NCBI GenBank assembly: GCA_902786565.1 | Contig: CADACW010000003.1 | Coordinates: 1 to 64,000, forward strand | Origin: an uncultured Prevotellaceae bacterium | GTDB lineage: Bacteria; Bacteroidota; Bacteroidia; Bacteroidales; Bacteroidaceae | Direction: 5' to 3' | Length of the DNA: 64,000 bases | Shown here: in pieces, positions 33,815 to 43,927 of the stretch | Position numbering within the stretch: the stretch's first letter is position 1 | Layout of the letters: each line of letters opens with the position of its first letter | Position numbers and translations under genes: made by a program | Notes under the pieces: model-generated | Seen by the model: only the letters and a program-made list of their open reading frames with translations | The model's database searches: none | What the model was told of the DNA's origin: nothing

Positions 33815-35221
33815 TCAGCTTTCCTTGGCGGCATAGACCTCTTCGATGGTCATGGGCTTCTTGATGGTGCCGAGCAGACGTGCGCCGGTGTCGGTGATGA
33901 CGTAGTTAAGCTCGTTGCGCAGGCCGGTGAAGTCGCGCCAGGGGCGAAGACGGTCGTAGCAGATGAAGTCGGTGAACTGGTGCTCGGCCTCCCAGCGGTC
34001 CATCAGTTCGGGGATGAAATAGATGCCTGGCTCGACGGTAAACACAAAACCTTTCTCCAACGGGCGGGCCAGTCGGAGTGACTTGAACCCGAACTGCTTG
34101 CTCTTCACCTGACCATCGGCATAGCCCACGTACTGCTCTCCCAGATTCTCCATATCGTGCACGTCGAGGCCCATCATGTGGCCCAGTCCACAGGGGAAGA
34201 AGAGGGCATAGGCACCCACTTGTGCGGCCTCTTCGGGATCGCCCTTCATCAGGCCGAGCTCCTTCATACCGCGTGCTATCTCGGTGGCGGCGGCGAGGTG
34301 GGCTTCACGGAAGGGCGTGCCAGGCTTCAGCTTCTCTACAGCGGCATAGAAACTGCGCAGATGGATGTTGTAGACCTCGGCCTGTCGGTCGGTGAACCGC
34401 TCGCCTACAGGCATTGCAGACGAGAGGTCTCCGGCATAGTGGTTCTTCGTTTCGGCTCCGGCATCGAGCAGGAAGATGTCACCCTCCTTCAGGTCGTGGA
34501 TGAACCCGTGGTTGTGGAGCACCTGCCCCTGCACGGTGGCGATGGTAGGGAAGGCGAGCACATTGCCGTGGCGGCAGGCCACTTCTTCGACGACGGCGGC
34601 CACCTGACTCTCGTGGATGCCAGGGCGCACGGTGCGATAGGCGGCCAGGTGCATCTCGGTGCTCAGGTCCACGCTCTCTTCTATGAGACGCAGTTCCTCC
34701 TCGTCCTTGTGATTGCGCTGGCAGACGATGGCCTTGACGAAGGGCACGGAGGCTTCGGCAGGCTGTGCTTTCGGCTCGATGCCGAGCAGTTCGTAGAGCC
34801 AAACACGGTGGTCGCCCCGATAGGGTGGCAGGAAGTGGATGGGCTGGCCTTTGGCGCGGGCATTGTCCAGACAGGCTTTCAGTTCGTTGAGGGGCCTGGT
34901 GTTGCCGATGCCCACGGCAGCGACCTTCTCGCGCAGTGAGGGCTGTTTGCCAGTCCACACGATGTCGTCGATGGTCAGTTCGTTGCCGAAGACTGTTTCG
35001 GTATCGTTGTCCACGTCAATAACGGCGGCCAGTCCGGCATAGTCGAGGCCGATGAAGTAGAAGAACGTGCTGTCCTGGCGGAAGCGGTAAGTGTTGTCGG
35101 CATAGTTCATTCCCACCTCGTCGTTGCCGAGGAAGAGCAGCAGGCCGCTCTGCATGTCACGCTTCAGCTGTGCGCGCCGGCGTGCAAAAGTTTCTTTCTG
35201 TATATTCATAGTAACATTCAT
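33815..35221 (-). CDS. pepP: Xaa-Pro aminopeptidase (aminopeptidase P family)
   Basis: A 468-residue metallopeptidase. The N-terminal creatinase-like domain (about 1-175) is followed by a pita-bread catalytic domain. Metal ligands are visible: Asp in FLLDAGAET, Asp in AGDLSSAMPVG, His in CGLGHMMGLDVHD, Glu in VEPGIYF and Glu in LRNELNYVITD. It removes the N-terminal residue from Xaa-Pro peptides in the cytoplasm. Start: ATG at 35,221 or the internal ATG at 35,209 (MNIQKETFARRRAQL); the latter is closer to family starts. It follows a lipoprotein gene by 6 bp and probably shares its promoter. Confidence 0.92.
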   Translation of the reverse strand: MNVTMNIQKETFARRRAQLKRDMQSGLLLFLGNDEVGMNYADNTYRFRQDSTFFYFIGLDYAGLAAVIDVDNDTETVFGNELTIDDIVWTGKQPSLREKVAAVGIGNTRPLNELKACLDNARAKGQPIHFLPPYRGDHRVWLYELLGIEPKAQPAEASVPFVKAIVCQRNHKDEEELRLIEESVDLSTEMHLAAYRTVRPGIHESQVAAVVEEVACRHGNVLAFPTIATVQGQVLHNHGFIHDLKEGDIFLLDAGAETKNHYAGDLSSAMPVGERFTDRQAEVYNIHLRSFYAAVEKLKPGTPFREAHLAAATEIARGMKELGLMKGDPEEAAQVGAYALFFPCGLGHMMGLDVHDMENLGEQYVGYADGQVKSKQFGFKSLRLARPLEKGFVFTVEPGIYFIPELMDRWEAEHQFTDFICYDRLRPWRDFTGLRNELNYVITDTGARLLGTIKKPMTIEEVYAAKES

Positions 35222-35227
35222 ATTAGT

Positions 35228-35689
35228 CTAATACTTGCCTATCTCATTTACTTTCTTATGCTTGCTGATTTGCAGTTTCGTGTTGGGGAAATACTCGGCG
35301 AGAAGGGCATAGAGGTCAGGGGCGAATTGCTGGAGCTCCTCGCGGGTGTTGCACCAGTTGTGCTTGCCGTCGGTGTAGGGCATTTCGGCATTGACATTGA
35401 ACCAGTCCTGTATAGCTTCGGCAAAATATTCTTCCGTGCCTGTGATGCGATAGGTGCCGTCGAGGATGCCGTCGGCCGAGTCGGGTACGCGCCAGGAAGA
35501 GATGAGCGGCAGTCCGTTCACGTCAACGTATTTTGTGTAGAACGGGTCGAGCTGGAGCGAGTCGGGTGGCGCGGTGACGGTACATTCGGGGATATTCAGC
35601 GTCTCTTCGGGCGTTTCAGCAATTGGTGCCGTTGTCTGCTTGCAGGCGGTGAGTGCCAATAGCGCAAGAAGTGGCAGCAGTTTTTTCAT
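35228..35689 (-). CDS. Small lipoprotein, function unknown
   Basis: A 153-residue protein from the ATG at 35,689 (MKKLLPLLALLALTAC), with an unmistakable lipobox ALTAC|K. The mature domain contains FYTKYVDVNGLPLISSWRV, AIQDWFNVNAEMPYTDGKHN and APDLYALLAEYFP. The first resembles the start of metal- or substrate-binding domains of basic secretory-type proteases, but no HExxH motif is present. It is cotranscribed with pepP. Function unknown. Confidence 0.8.
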   Translation of the reverse strand: MKKLLPLLALLALTACKQTTAPIAETPEETLNIPECTVTAPPDSLQLDPFYTKYVDVNGLPLISSWRVPDSADGILDGTYRITGTEEYFAEAIQDWFNVNAEMPYTDGKHNWCNTREELQQFAPDLYALLAEYFPNTKLQISKHKKVNEIGKY

Positions 35690-35719
35690 AGTGATAAGTT
35701 TTTTGTCGCAATTCGATGG

Positions 35720-35727
35720 CAAAGATA
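35720..35727 (-). promoter_or_regulatory. -7 box of the lipoprotein-pepP operon
   Basis: On the minus strand TATCTTTG matches TANNTTTG, 31 bp upstream of the lipoprotein start codon. Confidence 0.6.
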
Positions 35728-35882
35728 CGAATAAAATAGTTGCACTTCTTACAATTTGTCTTAAACAACGTTAAATCTCGCGGGAGAGGGTCCTAGATTC
35801 TGGAGAAAAAGAAAAATAATGCAAGAAAATTTGCTCAATTCAGAAAAAAGCCGTACCTTTGCACCCGCAAAACAGGAAACAT

Positions 35883-35955
35883 CGCGGAGTGGAGCAGTTG
35901 GTAGCTCGCCAGGCTCATAACCTGGAGGTCGCATGTTCGAGTCCTGCCTCCGCAA
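35883..35955 (+). tRNA. Initiator tRNA-fMet (CAT)
   Basis: A cloverleaf folds with acceptor CGCGGAG/CTCCGCA, a D arm with AGCAGTTGGTAGCT, anticodon stem CCAGG/CCTGG around loop CTCATAA, and T arm with GTTCGAGTC. The anticodon is CAT. The first acceptor pair is a C1-A72 mismatch, the hallmark of bacterial initiator tRNA. CCA is not encoded. It is the likely attachment site of the adjacent integrase. Confidence 0.92.
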
Positions 35956-35959
35956 CTGC

Positions 35960-35998
35960 GACTGGGTAACGAACTTATTTCAAGGGAGTTGCCCAGTC
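35960..35998 (+). terminator. Stem-loop downstream of tRNA-fMet
   Basis: GACTGGGTAAC (35,960-35,970) pairs with GTTGCCCAGTC (35,988-35,998) through 11 bp with one G-U pair and a 17-nt loop. TTTCGTT follows, a weak T tract. It may terminate the tRNA transcript, or be part of the integrase arm-site region. Confidence 0.5.
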
Positions 35999-36079
35999 TT
36001 TCGTTCCTGAGTGGGACGAAAACGAGAAAAATTAGAGACGACCGTAACATTGGGGGCTTCGGCAAACAATGTTTAAAAA

Positions 36080-37255
36080 ATGTGCTCTGACACCAAAAAA
36101 ACTCTTTCCTCCAATAAAAAAGTAATATACCCTTGGACGTACCCGACGCTGCACAAGGCGAAGCGGTGGTACGTGGATTTCTATATCCTGGACCCGGCGA
36201 CGAACGAGATGCGGCGCAAGAAGTATATGCTTGCCCGGTATAAGACGGCGAAGGCGCGGAAGGAGATGGCGAAGCAAAAAATAACGTGGATTGTGAACGA
36301 GGTACAGAATGGGTGGAACCCGTTCGTGAAGGCGCGGACAACGAGGGAATTCACGAAGTGGGACACGGTGTTTGCGCGGTATAAGGAGTATCTTCTGGCC
36401 GCAGGGCGGAAGGGGCTGCTGAAGGACAAGACGGTGTATGACTACCAGAGCCGGGTGAAGAACTTCGAGCAGTTCATGGACGAGACGGACACACAACTAT
36501 TATATATATATGAGTTTGACCGCTCGCTGTGCGTGGAGTTCCTGGACTACCTTTATTATGACAAGGATGTGTCGGCGGTGACGCGGAACGGGTACCGCAC
36601 GTGGCTCTCCACGTTTTGCTCCTGGCTCATCGACAAGGAATATATGTCGAAGGAGCAGAACCCGGTGGCTGATATCAGGCAGATGCGCGAAGAGGAAAAG
36701 AAGCGCGAGCCGCTGACGAAGGCGGCACTGTCGGCCATGCGGGAACATCTTTCGTCCCAGAATCCGCATTTCCTACTTGCGTGCTATATTGAGTACTACG
36801 TGAACATCCGGCCTGACGAAATGCGGTTCCTGAAGGTGGGCTATGTGGACATCCAGAACTGCATCGTGACGCTGCCCGGGAAGTTCGCCAAGAACCGCAA
36901 GCGGCAGGAGGTGACGGTGCCGAGGAAGGTGCTGAAGCTGATGATCGAGCTGGGAGTGTTCAAGGCACCGTCGCAGTATTACATCTTCGGGCCTGACCTG
37001 AAGCCGTCGGAGGAGCAGGTGGCGGTGAACCGCTTCCGGCAGGAATGGGCGAAGGTGCGCAAGGCGCTGGGGTGGCCGGACTCGTACCAGTTCTATTCCC
37101 TGAAGGACACGGGCATCAGCGAGAACATTGACAAATACGGGCTGCTGACAGCCCGCGACCAGGCGCGGCACGCCGACGCGGCGACCACAAATAGGTATGC
37201 GAAAGTGAAGCATACGGCGCACGTGGAGCTGAGAGACTGGGACGGGGACTTATAG
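36080..37255 (+). CDS. int: Tyrosine recombinase / phage integrase
   Basis: A 391-residue protein. The N-terminal arm-binding part is basic (KRWYVDFYILDPATNEMRRK), the SAM-like core-binding domain lies at about residues 105-205, and the catalytic domain follows. Catalytic residues seen: Arg in VNIRPDEM, Lys in KFAKNRKRQ, His in QARHAD and the nucleophile Tyr in NRYAKV. In the box usually HxLRHT the sequence is YSLKDTG, so the second Arg is replaced by Lys, a variant also seen in some Bacteroidetes recombinases. Position beside the tRNA suggests it integrates the element there. The upstream 124 bp may hold its arm sites. Confidence 0.9.
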   Translation: MCSDTKKTLSSNKKVIYPWTYPTLHKAKRWYVDFYILDPATNEMRRKKYMLARYKTAKARKEMAKQKITWIVNEVQNGWNPFVKARTTREFTKWDTVFARYKEYLLAAGRKGLLKDKTVYDYQSRVKNFEQFMDETDTQLLYIYEFDRSLCVEFLDYLYYDKDVSAVTRNGYRTWLSTFCSWLIDKEYMSKEQNPVADIRQMREEEKKREPLTKAALSAMREHLSSQNPHFLLACYIEYYVNIRPDEMRFLKVGYVDIQNCIVTLPGKFAKNRKRQEVTVPRKVLKLMIELGVFKAPSQYYIFGPDLKPSEEQVAVNRFRQEWAKVRKALGWPDSYQFYSLKDTGISENIDKYGLLTARDQARHADAATTNRYAKVKHTAHVELRDWDGDL

Positions 37256-37295
37256 GCCCGGCTCTCAGCCAGGGAAACTGACGATAGAGCGGGGG

Positions 37296-39113
37296 CTATT
37301 CCCATGTTTCTTCATGTGCAGGACCATAGCCACTACCACCACTCGACAGGTTCTCTTGGCTTATTTCGTAGAAATAGCCTGTCATGAGTCGGTCGAGCTG
37401 GGCATCGCGGATGCTTGCCTCTATCTTCTCACAGGCGAATCGCTTGCCGTGGATGATGAAAATGGAGGCGGGGTCTGGGATGGTGTCGTTGATAAACTTG
37501 ACGATGTGCTTCACCTTGTGGGAGCACTGGAATGTCAATTGATGCAACTGGCCCAGATAGAAGTCGTAGCCCTGGAGGTGATTGAGACTGAAGCTCCACT
37601 TGCTGCGGTTGTTCGACAGTTGTTTTTTGAAATTGTAGTCGGTGAAGGCGAGGTGGATTTTGTGATTATGATCCTTCCCGCCATAACTGTCTGAATGAGC
37701 CGTAACAGTTTCTTCTCTTCCATCGATAAAGGCCACACTCATGGTATCGGTCTTATCATCTTCGCTGACGATGGACTCCGTTCCTTCCACCAAGCTCTGC
37801 AATGTCGGCTTGCTATCCTGACCGTCTATATTGTTCCAAATTGTACTCAGGCCATAAGGGTTTGATACAGACGGAATACTGATTCTGATAGTATGTTCAT
37901 ACGGACTGATAAACAAGTCGTGTGAATCAAATATTATACACTCCACATCCTCTTCAATATACGCCGGTGCTATCTTCAGCTGTACGCTCTCTGCATCCTC
38001 GAACCTTTTGAGCGGGTTGAAAGGTGCGATTTTTCTCAATTCGTATTGCCCTTCCTCTACTTCCCATCCTATGTATGTCTCTCCATTCAGCTTGTAGAGC
38101 TTCCTCATCTTGATGTCTGCCGAATCATCCCTGAAAGCATTCTCCATGGCTCCCATGCTGGTAAACTCGGCATGGTATTCTGCCTGTTCCAATATCTCGC
38201 TGTCTATAACCTCTGTGTCAGACGTTTCCATCTGGAACTCCACGTTCCTGTTCATTATACCTTCGGCATTGTCATCTTCACTGTACTCTACCTGAAAGTC
38301 AGAAATGGGTTCTATGGCCACTTCCGGACGGTTGATGTATTCAGACAATGAAACGAGCTTCAGCTGCTTGTTGCCGTTTCTGACGAAGGTGCAGCCAAAG
38401 AAGTTCTGGAACTGCGTGAAGAACTCCTTCACTGTCCAGTGAGGAAGTTTCTTGCCGACGCTTCCTTGCGTGGCTGAGACGACATAAATACTTTGGCAAG
38501 CTTCAGGAAGGTAAGTAAGGTCAAGTGTATAACCCATCTTTGCGGCTATGAGACTTGCCACGTCCAGTAGTTTAGGACATTCGCTGGTGATAGGGCAAGC
38601 TCTTCCGAAAATCAAATCCGATGTTGCGAGGTTTACAACTTGATCGTTGGTGTCATCATGAAGAATGATACCATAGCCTGAATGATTTATGCCAGTTGTC
38701 GCGCCGTAGTCAAGATAGATAGAGGTATATGCAGCATTCACACCTTCTTTCTCCAGCCCCAGGCGGTCGATATAAGTTCCCTCCTGCTCGCTCGACATCT
38801 TCAGGGCAGAGACGCCACAGGCCAGCTGCACTTTCACCAGGAGGTCGGTGGACTGCACGATGTGTGCGGTACCCTCCAAAACCTGTACGTTAGCACAAAG
38901 CAGACGGCAACTGTACTCCCTGTACTGCTTCGACGTGTCGATGCGGTGCAGACTTCCGAAGAACTTGCGGTTCTGTAGGATGGAGAGGGGGATGGAGACA
39001 TCGAGGGTGTAGGAGTCGGAAAGCGTAAAATAGGGATTTTCCTTTGTTATCTTGATTTCCTGCGAGCTATCAATGATGACCTCCTGATTGTCAAGAAAGA
39101 GTTGTACTGCCAT
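37296..39113 (-). CDS. Tail/baseplate structural protein, tentative
   Basis: A 605-residue protein, last gene of the structural run and 2 bp downstream of the tape measure gene. It begins MAVQLFLDNQEVIIDSSQEI and is strand-rich throughout, with ELNIY-like and GWEVEEGQYELRK segments. It has no membrane helices or enzymatic motif. In phage gene order the genes after the tape measure encode distal tail or baseplate proteins, so a hub or distal tail role is inferred from position. It converges on the integrase with a 40-bp gap. Confidence 0.7.
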   Translation of the reverse strand: MAVQLFLDNQEVIIDSSQEIKITKENPYFTLSDSYTLDVSIPLSILQNRKFFGSLHRIDTSKQYREYSCRLLCANVQVLEGTAHIVQSTDLLVKVQLACGVSALKMSSEQEGTYIDRLGLEKEGVNAAYTSIYLDYGATTGINHSGYGIILHDDTNDQVVNLATSDLIFGRACPITSECPKLLDVASLIAAKMGYTLDLTYLPEACQSIYVVSATQGSVGKKLPHWTVKEFFTQFQNFFGCTFVRNGNKQLKLVSLSEYINRPEVAIEPISDFQVEYSEDDNAEGIMNRNVEFQMETSDTEVIDSEILEQAEYHAEFTSMGAMENAFRDDSADIKMRKLYKLNGETYIGWEVEEGQYELRKIAPFNPLKRFEDAESVQLKIAPAYIEEDVECIIFDSHDLFISPYEHTIRISIPSVSNPYGLSTIWNNIDGQDSKPTLQSLVEGTESIVSEDDKTDTMSVAFIDGREETVTAHSDSYGGKDHNHKIHLAFTDYNFKKQLSNNRSKWSFSLNHLQGYDFYLGQLHQLTFQCSHKVKHIVKFINDTIPDPASIFIIHGKRFACEKIEASIRDAQLDRLMTGYFYEISQENLSSGGSGYGPAHEETWE

Positions 39114-39115
39114 GG

Positions 39116-42100
39116 TTACTTGTTTTTGAGCATGTTGTTAAGACGTTGCTGCTGGGCATTAAGGCCGTTGGGGCCTGTGAGAACTACCTGGGCATTGATA
39201 GGCTCTTCGAGCCTCTGAAGAAGCAGTTCGGTAGCCTCGCGGTTGGCATCGACGGCCTCGCGCAGATCGGCGTTGTCATTCTGGACATTGACGATGGGGG
39301 TGATGACGGGTGCGGTGGAACCGCCACCGACGGCCAAGGAGCGGGAAACATCGGCGGCGGTGAGGGAGCCGACTGTATTGTTGCGCTGCGCCTGATCGAG
39401 GAAATTGAGGAAGGGGAGGATGGCGGGGTTCTGCACGGCCTGGTGGTTGGCCACGAACTCGCCTTCATGGACTACGCCGGCCTCCTTGCGGTAGCGACGG
39501 CCACCGGTGAAGCCGCCCTCATAGTAACCGGCCTCCTGTGCTTGTTGCTGCTTCTTGATGGTGGCGATTTGGAGCATACCGGCGGCGATGGCGGCAGCGG
39601 CGGCGATTGGTGCCAGGACGGTACCGACAATGGGGATGGCGGCGGCAGAGCTGTAGGCATTGATGGCAGCGATGGCCGTCTGGGCCACGGCCTGTGCCAT
39701 CTGTATAATCGCGGCACGGCGTGCGTACTTGGACTTGATGGCGGCTTCCTCTTTCTGCTGCTTCTCCTGCAGCTTCTTCACCTTCTTCTGATTGTTGCCA
39801 GCGGCGGCAATCTGCTTCTCGTACTTCTTCTGTACAAGGTTGGTTTCGTATTCCTGTTGGGCAGAGAAATAGCTGGAGGCGGCAGACATCACCTGATTGA
39901 TGGAGTTGTAGGCGGCCTGCATCTGAGAGGCCAGCGACTCGCAGAACTGGGCGGTGGCTTGCTGCTTGGCGGCGAGGTAGGCGGCGTGGTTTTCCTTGTC
40001 GTTTCCATACAGTTGCTTCAGCTTTTCCATCGTGGTTTGATACTGTATGATGGTGCCGACGAAGGGGAGATCTGCGGCGACGGAGCCGCCGCCTGCAGCG
40101 GAACGTTGGTCGAGTTGTTGGCGGGCGGCATCGCTGGCCACGGTGAGCATCTGCGAGCCTTTCTTCTGGTCGCGGTCGGTCTGCGACTGGTAGTTGGCGT
40201 ACTGTGCGCGGACGGCGAGGAGCATTTCCTGGTACTCGCGTTCCTGAATGAGGCCGGAGGCCTTCAGGGCATTGTACATCTCTTCGAGACCCTTCAGGAC
40301 GAGCTGCTTCTGTCGCTCGTTGCCCAGCCCAAGCAGCTGCTCGCGGGCTTGCTCCAGCTGCTGCTGGTAGTACTGTTGGCGCTGTAGGCGATGCTGCTGG
40401 TCGCGCTCCTCGATGTCACGCTCCAAGTTGATGCGCTCCAACGTCCCCTTCCGGTAGAGGATGCGCTGCTCTTCCATGAAGCGCATATCCTCAAGGAAGA
40501 TCATTTCGTTTTTCTGCTGCTCGGTCATGTTCTCGCGCCATGCCTGCTCCTCGATGGCGGCCATGCGCTGCTCATGGCCATGCTTCATCTGGGCAAGAGT
40601 CAGCTTGCGCGACTCCTCGCTGCCGTTTAGCAGCAGCTCCTCGCGTTTGCGGTTCAGCTTCTGATATTCCAGGCTCTCGGTGCGGTAGATAAGCATACGG
40701 CGCTCGATGCCTTCGAGCTGTATGCGCTCCTGCTCGTCCACGTAGTCGCAGTATAGAATCTGCCCCATGGCATAGCGGTGGGTCAGCTCGGCCAGTTGCT
40801 GCTCGGTCTCGGCCTTGGCGGCATCGTTGGCCTTACGTTCCCGTTCGCGGCGGGTCTTGTCCTCAGCGCGTTCCTCTTTGGCAGCGGCCTTGCGACCGGT
40901 GAAGAGCTCCATCTTGTCCTCGGCCTCCTTCACATCCTTTGCGGCCTGGTCGATGTCGGCGGCGGTGGCCTTGGCATCGTCGCGCAGGGCTTTCAGTTTT
41001 GCCCGGCGATCTTTCAGTTCCTGCTCCCAGTAGGAACGGGTGTCGTAGTCGGTTTTGCTTTCATCCTCGTTACCGCCGTTGGACTCACGTACAGTACGCA
41101 CGGCATCCTCGGCCACCTCAGTCATCAACTCAATGGCCTTGTCTGCCTGGTCTATTTTTGCGTCAAGGCTCTTTCCTTTGGCTTCAAGGGCAGCTATTTC
41201 CGCAGCGGTATTAACCGTTTCGTACACAGCACCAGGAGCATTAGAACCAGACGATGTCTGCATTTTGCCCTGACGTTTCTCTCTTGTAGCATTCGCTTCT
41301 TTGCGTCTTTTGATGATTTCCTCACGCAGTTTCAACCTTTCGGCCACCAGTTCTGCACGCTCTGCAGCCAGTTCCTCCATCTTCGCCTTGGCACCATCCA
41401 CCATGGCTTTCTCCTTGATTTTCTGGATGTACTTATCCAGTGCCTCGGTGCTTTCCTCATAGACACGGCCTTCCTCTGAAATCTTGGCCACGTAGTCGGG
41501 AACAATCTTCTGTAGCTGCTCGATGTACTCCCGTCTTTTCTCCACCTCCAGATTGTTGTCGTGAATCTCCTTGCGCAGCTGCTCTATCTTCTGTCTCTCC
41601 AGCTCAGCCTTCACGGTGGCGTCGTGCTCTACGGTGGCCATGGCCTTCTGTGCCATGGTGGCCTCGTTGGAGCGGCGCACCAGGTCGGCGATGATGCCCA
41701 CCAGTGCGGCGGCAGCAACAGCGATGGCAGCGTATGGGTTGGCCATCATGGTAGCCCAGAGTTTCTTGAAGTTAGCCCTAAGGGTCAGATTCCAGAAATT
41801 CACAAGCTTGGCAGCTATGATATACTTATACTTAGCCGCCGTCAATGCTCCGATGGTGAAAGTCAGCAGAACGATGGTGGACTTGAACTTCATCACGAAG
41901 GTAATGATGGTGCTGAGAACCCTCACCATCATGCTTGTTGTGCTGATGGCGGCACCAGCCACGGGAAGGAGGTTGTGCCCCAGTTCTATGCGCAGGTCGG
42001 CAAATGCCTTGCGGGCTTTCTCCAGCTTGGCCTGATAAGTGTCGTTCTGCACGTTGAACTCCTCGATGACACTTGTACCCTTCTCGTATGCCTCGGTGGC

Positions 42101-43897
42101 CAGCTGCTGATGCTTGCGCACATCGTCAATCTTAGAGGCAAGGGTGGAGAGCACGCCGATGGCGCGTGTGCCATCGAGACCCATCTGCTCGAAGAGCGGA
42201 GCCAGCTCGGCAAAGCCGCCCTTCTTGTTCATCGACTCGAAGAACTGCATCAGGGCGGCGTTCATGTCCGTCTTCACCAGGTTGGCAAACTCTTCGACGT
42301 TCTTTCCTGCTATGCGGGCAAAGGTGGCCGAGTCGGTGGTCATCTTCGTGATGATCTGACTGATGGCCGTGGCCGCCATCTCATCCTTCTGCATGTTCTC
42401 ATCCATGGCAGCTCCGAGACCGAGAATCTGCGCCTGGGTGAGTCCGGCCTGCACACCAACGCCAGAGAGGCGGGCGGCGAAGTCCACCAGATAGCCCGCC
42501 TGTGCTGCCGAGTTCTGTGCCAGCTCGTTCACGGCAGAGCCGGTGGCCAGCATGGCACCCCGGAGGCCGCGTGTCTCATCCTCGCCAAAGGCCATGGCCA
42601 GCTTGCCTATCTGGTCAACAGCACCCTTCCCGAGGTCATCGCCGAGGGCAACCCCTATTTTGTCGGCAGCATCGACAAACTCCAGAACGGCGCTCGTAGA
42701 AGTGATGCCCAGCCTTCCCGCACTCCCTGCCAACTGGTTAAGCTGCTCGCGGGGCGTGCGGGTGTCCATCTTCTTGAACGTCTCGTTCATGCGCTCCACC
42801 TCCTCGATGCTCTGCCCGGTGTACTTCCGCACATTGTTCATCTCCTGGTCCATTTCGGCGAAGGCATCGACGCTGCCCTTCACCACGTCGCGTATGCCTG
42901 AGTAGGCACCGATGATCTGAGTGATGGCCCCCCAGTTCCTATTGAGGAACGTGATGCCCTTGGAGAAGATGTTGCCCTCTTTACGGTCGGGCTTCTGCAT
43001 GTCCTGTACCTTCTTCAGCTCCTCGTTCAACTGCTTCAGCTTCTCGGTCAGGGCTTCCACATTGCCGCCAGTGCGCTCGGTGTCGCGCAGCTGCTCGTTG
43101 AGAATTCTGATGGAGTACTCTATATCGCGGACGCTGGCCGAACTGAGCTTGCCCATGGTGCGGTCAATAAGCTCCGTCTCAGACTTCACCTGCTCTGCCT
43201 TTTTGCCAGCCTGCTCCAGTTCTTTGTTGTAACGGTCGATGACAGTTACCACCTTCCGCTCTTCCTCCTCGATGGCCGACAGTCGCGTCCTGACCGTCTC
43301 CAGTCCTGCGCTTGCCTGGTTCCATTCGTCGGAGCCTTTCTGTGCTGAGTTCTTGATGTTCTGTGCCGTGCGCTCTGCCAGCTGCAGCTGTTTCACCGAT
43401 GCCGTCTCTGCATTGTCGGCCGTCTGCTTGATGAAGGCAAGTTCGGCTTTCAACTGTCCGGCCGACTTGGTGGCACCTTCGGCTTCCAGTTGCAACTGCT
43501 CAAAAGCCTTGGTGGCCCTGATATTCTCCAGTTCCTGCGTCACCTGGTCGAGCATACCATTCAGCTGCTCATAGTAGGGGCTGTCGTGTGGAACCTCCTT
43601 TGAGAGGCGAAGGAGATTCTTCTGGGCTTCCTCGATGCGCTCCACCGATGCAGAATTGAGGTCGTTCATCGTCTCGATGGTACGGGCTACCTCGTTGTCG
43701 TATTTCTTCAGCTCCTTCTCGGCTGCGGTCAGTTCCTTGCGGATGGCAGCGATGAAGCTCTTGCCCATCTTCTTCTCGCGTGCCTCGGCGAGGTCGCTCT
43801 TCCACGATGCCACTTGCTTCCTCAGTTCGTCGAGCTGGTGTTTGGCCTGCTCCGAGTTGAGTTCAATGACGGTTGTATATTTCTCTGTTGTAGCCAT
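39116..43897 (-). CDS. Phage tail tape measure protein
   Basis: About 1593 residues from the ATG at 43,897 (MATTEKYTTVIELNSEQAKH), 31 bp after a promoter box. A long N-terminal coiled coil (about 1-310) is followed by a TP901-type tape-measure core (SAGRLGITSTSAVLEFVDAA, AAMDENMQKDEMAATAISQI), two hydrophobic segments (about 670-745) and another extended coiled-coil stretch. An Ala-rich hydrophobic region near the C-terminus (AQTAIAAINAYSSAAAIPIV) comes before the end. It sets tail length and may help DNA pass the membrane. A protein this long implies a long-tailed siphovirus-like particle. Confidence 0.9.
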   Translation of the reverse strand: MATTEKYTTVIELNSEQAKHQLDELRKQVASWKSDLAEAREKKMGKSFIAAIRKELTAAEKELKKYDNEVARTIETMNDLNSASVERIEEAQKNLLRLSKEVPHDSPYYEQLNGMLDQVTQELENIRATKAFEQLQLEAEGATKSAGQLKAELAFIKQTADNAETASVKQLQLAERTAQNIKNSAQKGSDEWNQASAGLETVRTRLSAIEEEERKVVTVIDRYNKELEQAGKKAEQVKSETELIDRTMGKLSSASVRDIEYSIRILNEQLRDTERTGGNVEALTEKLKQLNEELKKVQDMQKPDRKEGNIFSKGITFLNRNWGAITQIIGAYSGIRDVVKGSVDAFAEMDQEMNNVRKYTGQSIEEVERMNETFKKMDTRTPREQLNQLAGSAGRLGITSTSAVLEFVDAADKIGVALGDDLGKGAVDQIGKLAMAFGEDETRGLRGAMLATGSAVNELAQNSAAQAGYLVDFAARLSGVGVQAGLTQAQILGLGAAMDENMQKDEMAATAISQIITKMTTDSATFARIAGKNVEEFANLVKTDMNAALMQFFESMNKKGGFAELAPLFEQMGLDGTRAIGVLSTLASKIDDVRKHQQLATEAYEKGTSVIEEFNVQNDTYQAKLEKARKAFADLRIELGHNLLPVAGAAISTTSMMVRVLSTIITFVMKFKSTIVLLTFTIGALTAAKYKYIIAAKLVNFWNLTLRANFKKLWATMMANPYAAIAVAAAALVGIIADLVRRSNEATMAQKAMATVEHDATVKAELERQKIEQLRKEIHDNNLEVEKRREYIEQLQKIVPDYVAKISEEGRVYEESTEALDKYIQKIKEKAMVDGAKAKMEELAAERAELVAERLKLREEIIKRRKEANATREKRQGKMQTSSGSNAPGAVYETVNTAAEIAALEAKGKSLDAKIDQADKAIELMTEVAEDAVRTVRESNGGNEDESKTDYDTRSYWEQELKDRRAKLKALRDDAKATAADIDQAAKDVKEAEDKMELFTGRKAAAKEERAEDKTRRERERKANDAAKAETEQQLAELTHRYAMGQILYCDYVDEQERIQLEGIERRMLIYRTESLEYQKLNRKREELLLNGSEESRKLTLAQMKHGHEQRMAAIEEQAWRENMTEQQKNEMIFLEDMRFMEEQRILYRKGTLERINLERDIEERDQQHRLQRQQYYQQQLEQAREQLLGLGNERQKQLVLKGLEEMYNALKASGLIQEREYQEMLLAVRAQYANYQSQTDRDQKKGSQMLTVASDAARQQLDQRSAAGGGSVAADLPFVGTIIQYQTTMEKLKQLYGNDKENHAAYLAAKQQATAQFCESLASQMQAAYNSINQVMSAASSYFSAQQEYETNLVQKKYEKQIAAAGNNQKKVKKLQEKQQKEEAAIKSKYARRAAIIQMAQAVAQTAIAAINAYSSAAAIPIVGTVLAPIAAAAAIAAGMLQIATIKKQQQAQEAGYYEGGFTGGRRYRKEAGVVHEGEFVANHQAVQNPAILPFLNFLDQAQRNNTVGSLTAADVSRSLAVGGGSTAPVITPIVNVQNDNADLREAVDANREATELLLQRLEEPINAQVVLTGPNGLNAQQQRLNNMLKNK

Positions 43898-43927
43898 AAT
43901 AGAACGTGTGCTAACTTTGATTCTCTG

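Noticed and set aside
39146..42901. Plus-strand frames of 413 and 446 codons opposite the tape measure gene
   Set aside because: The tape-measure coiled coils and core motif are clear on the minus strand. The frames mirror its codon bias.
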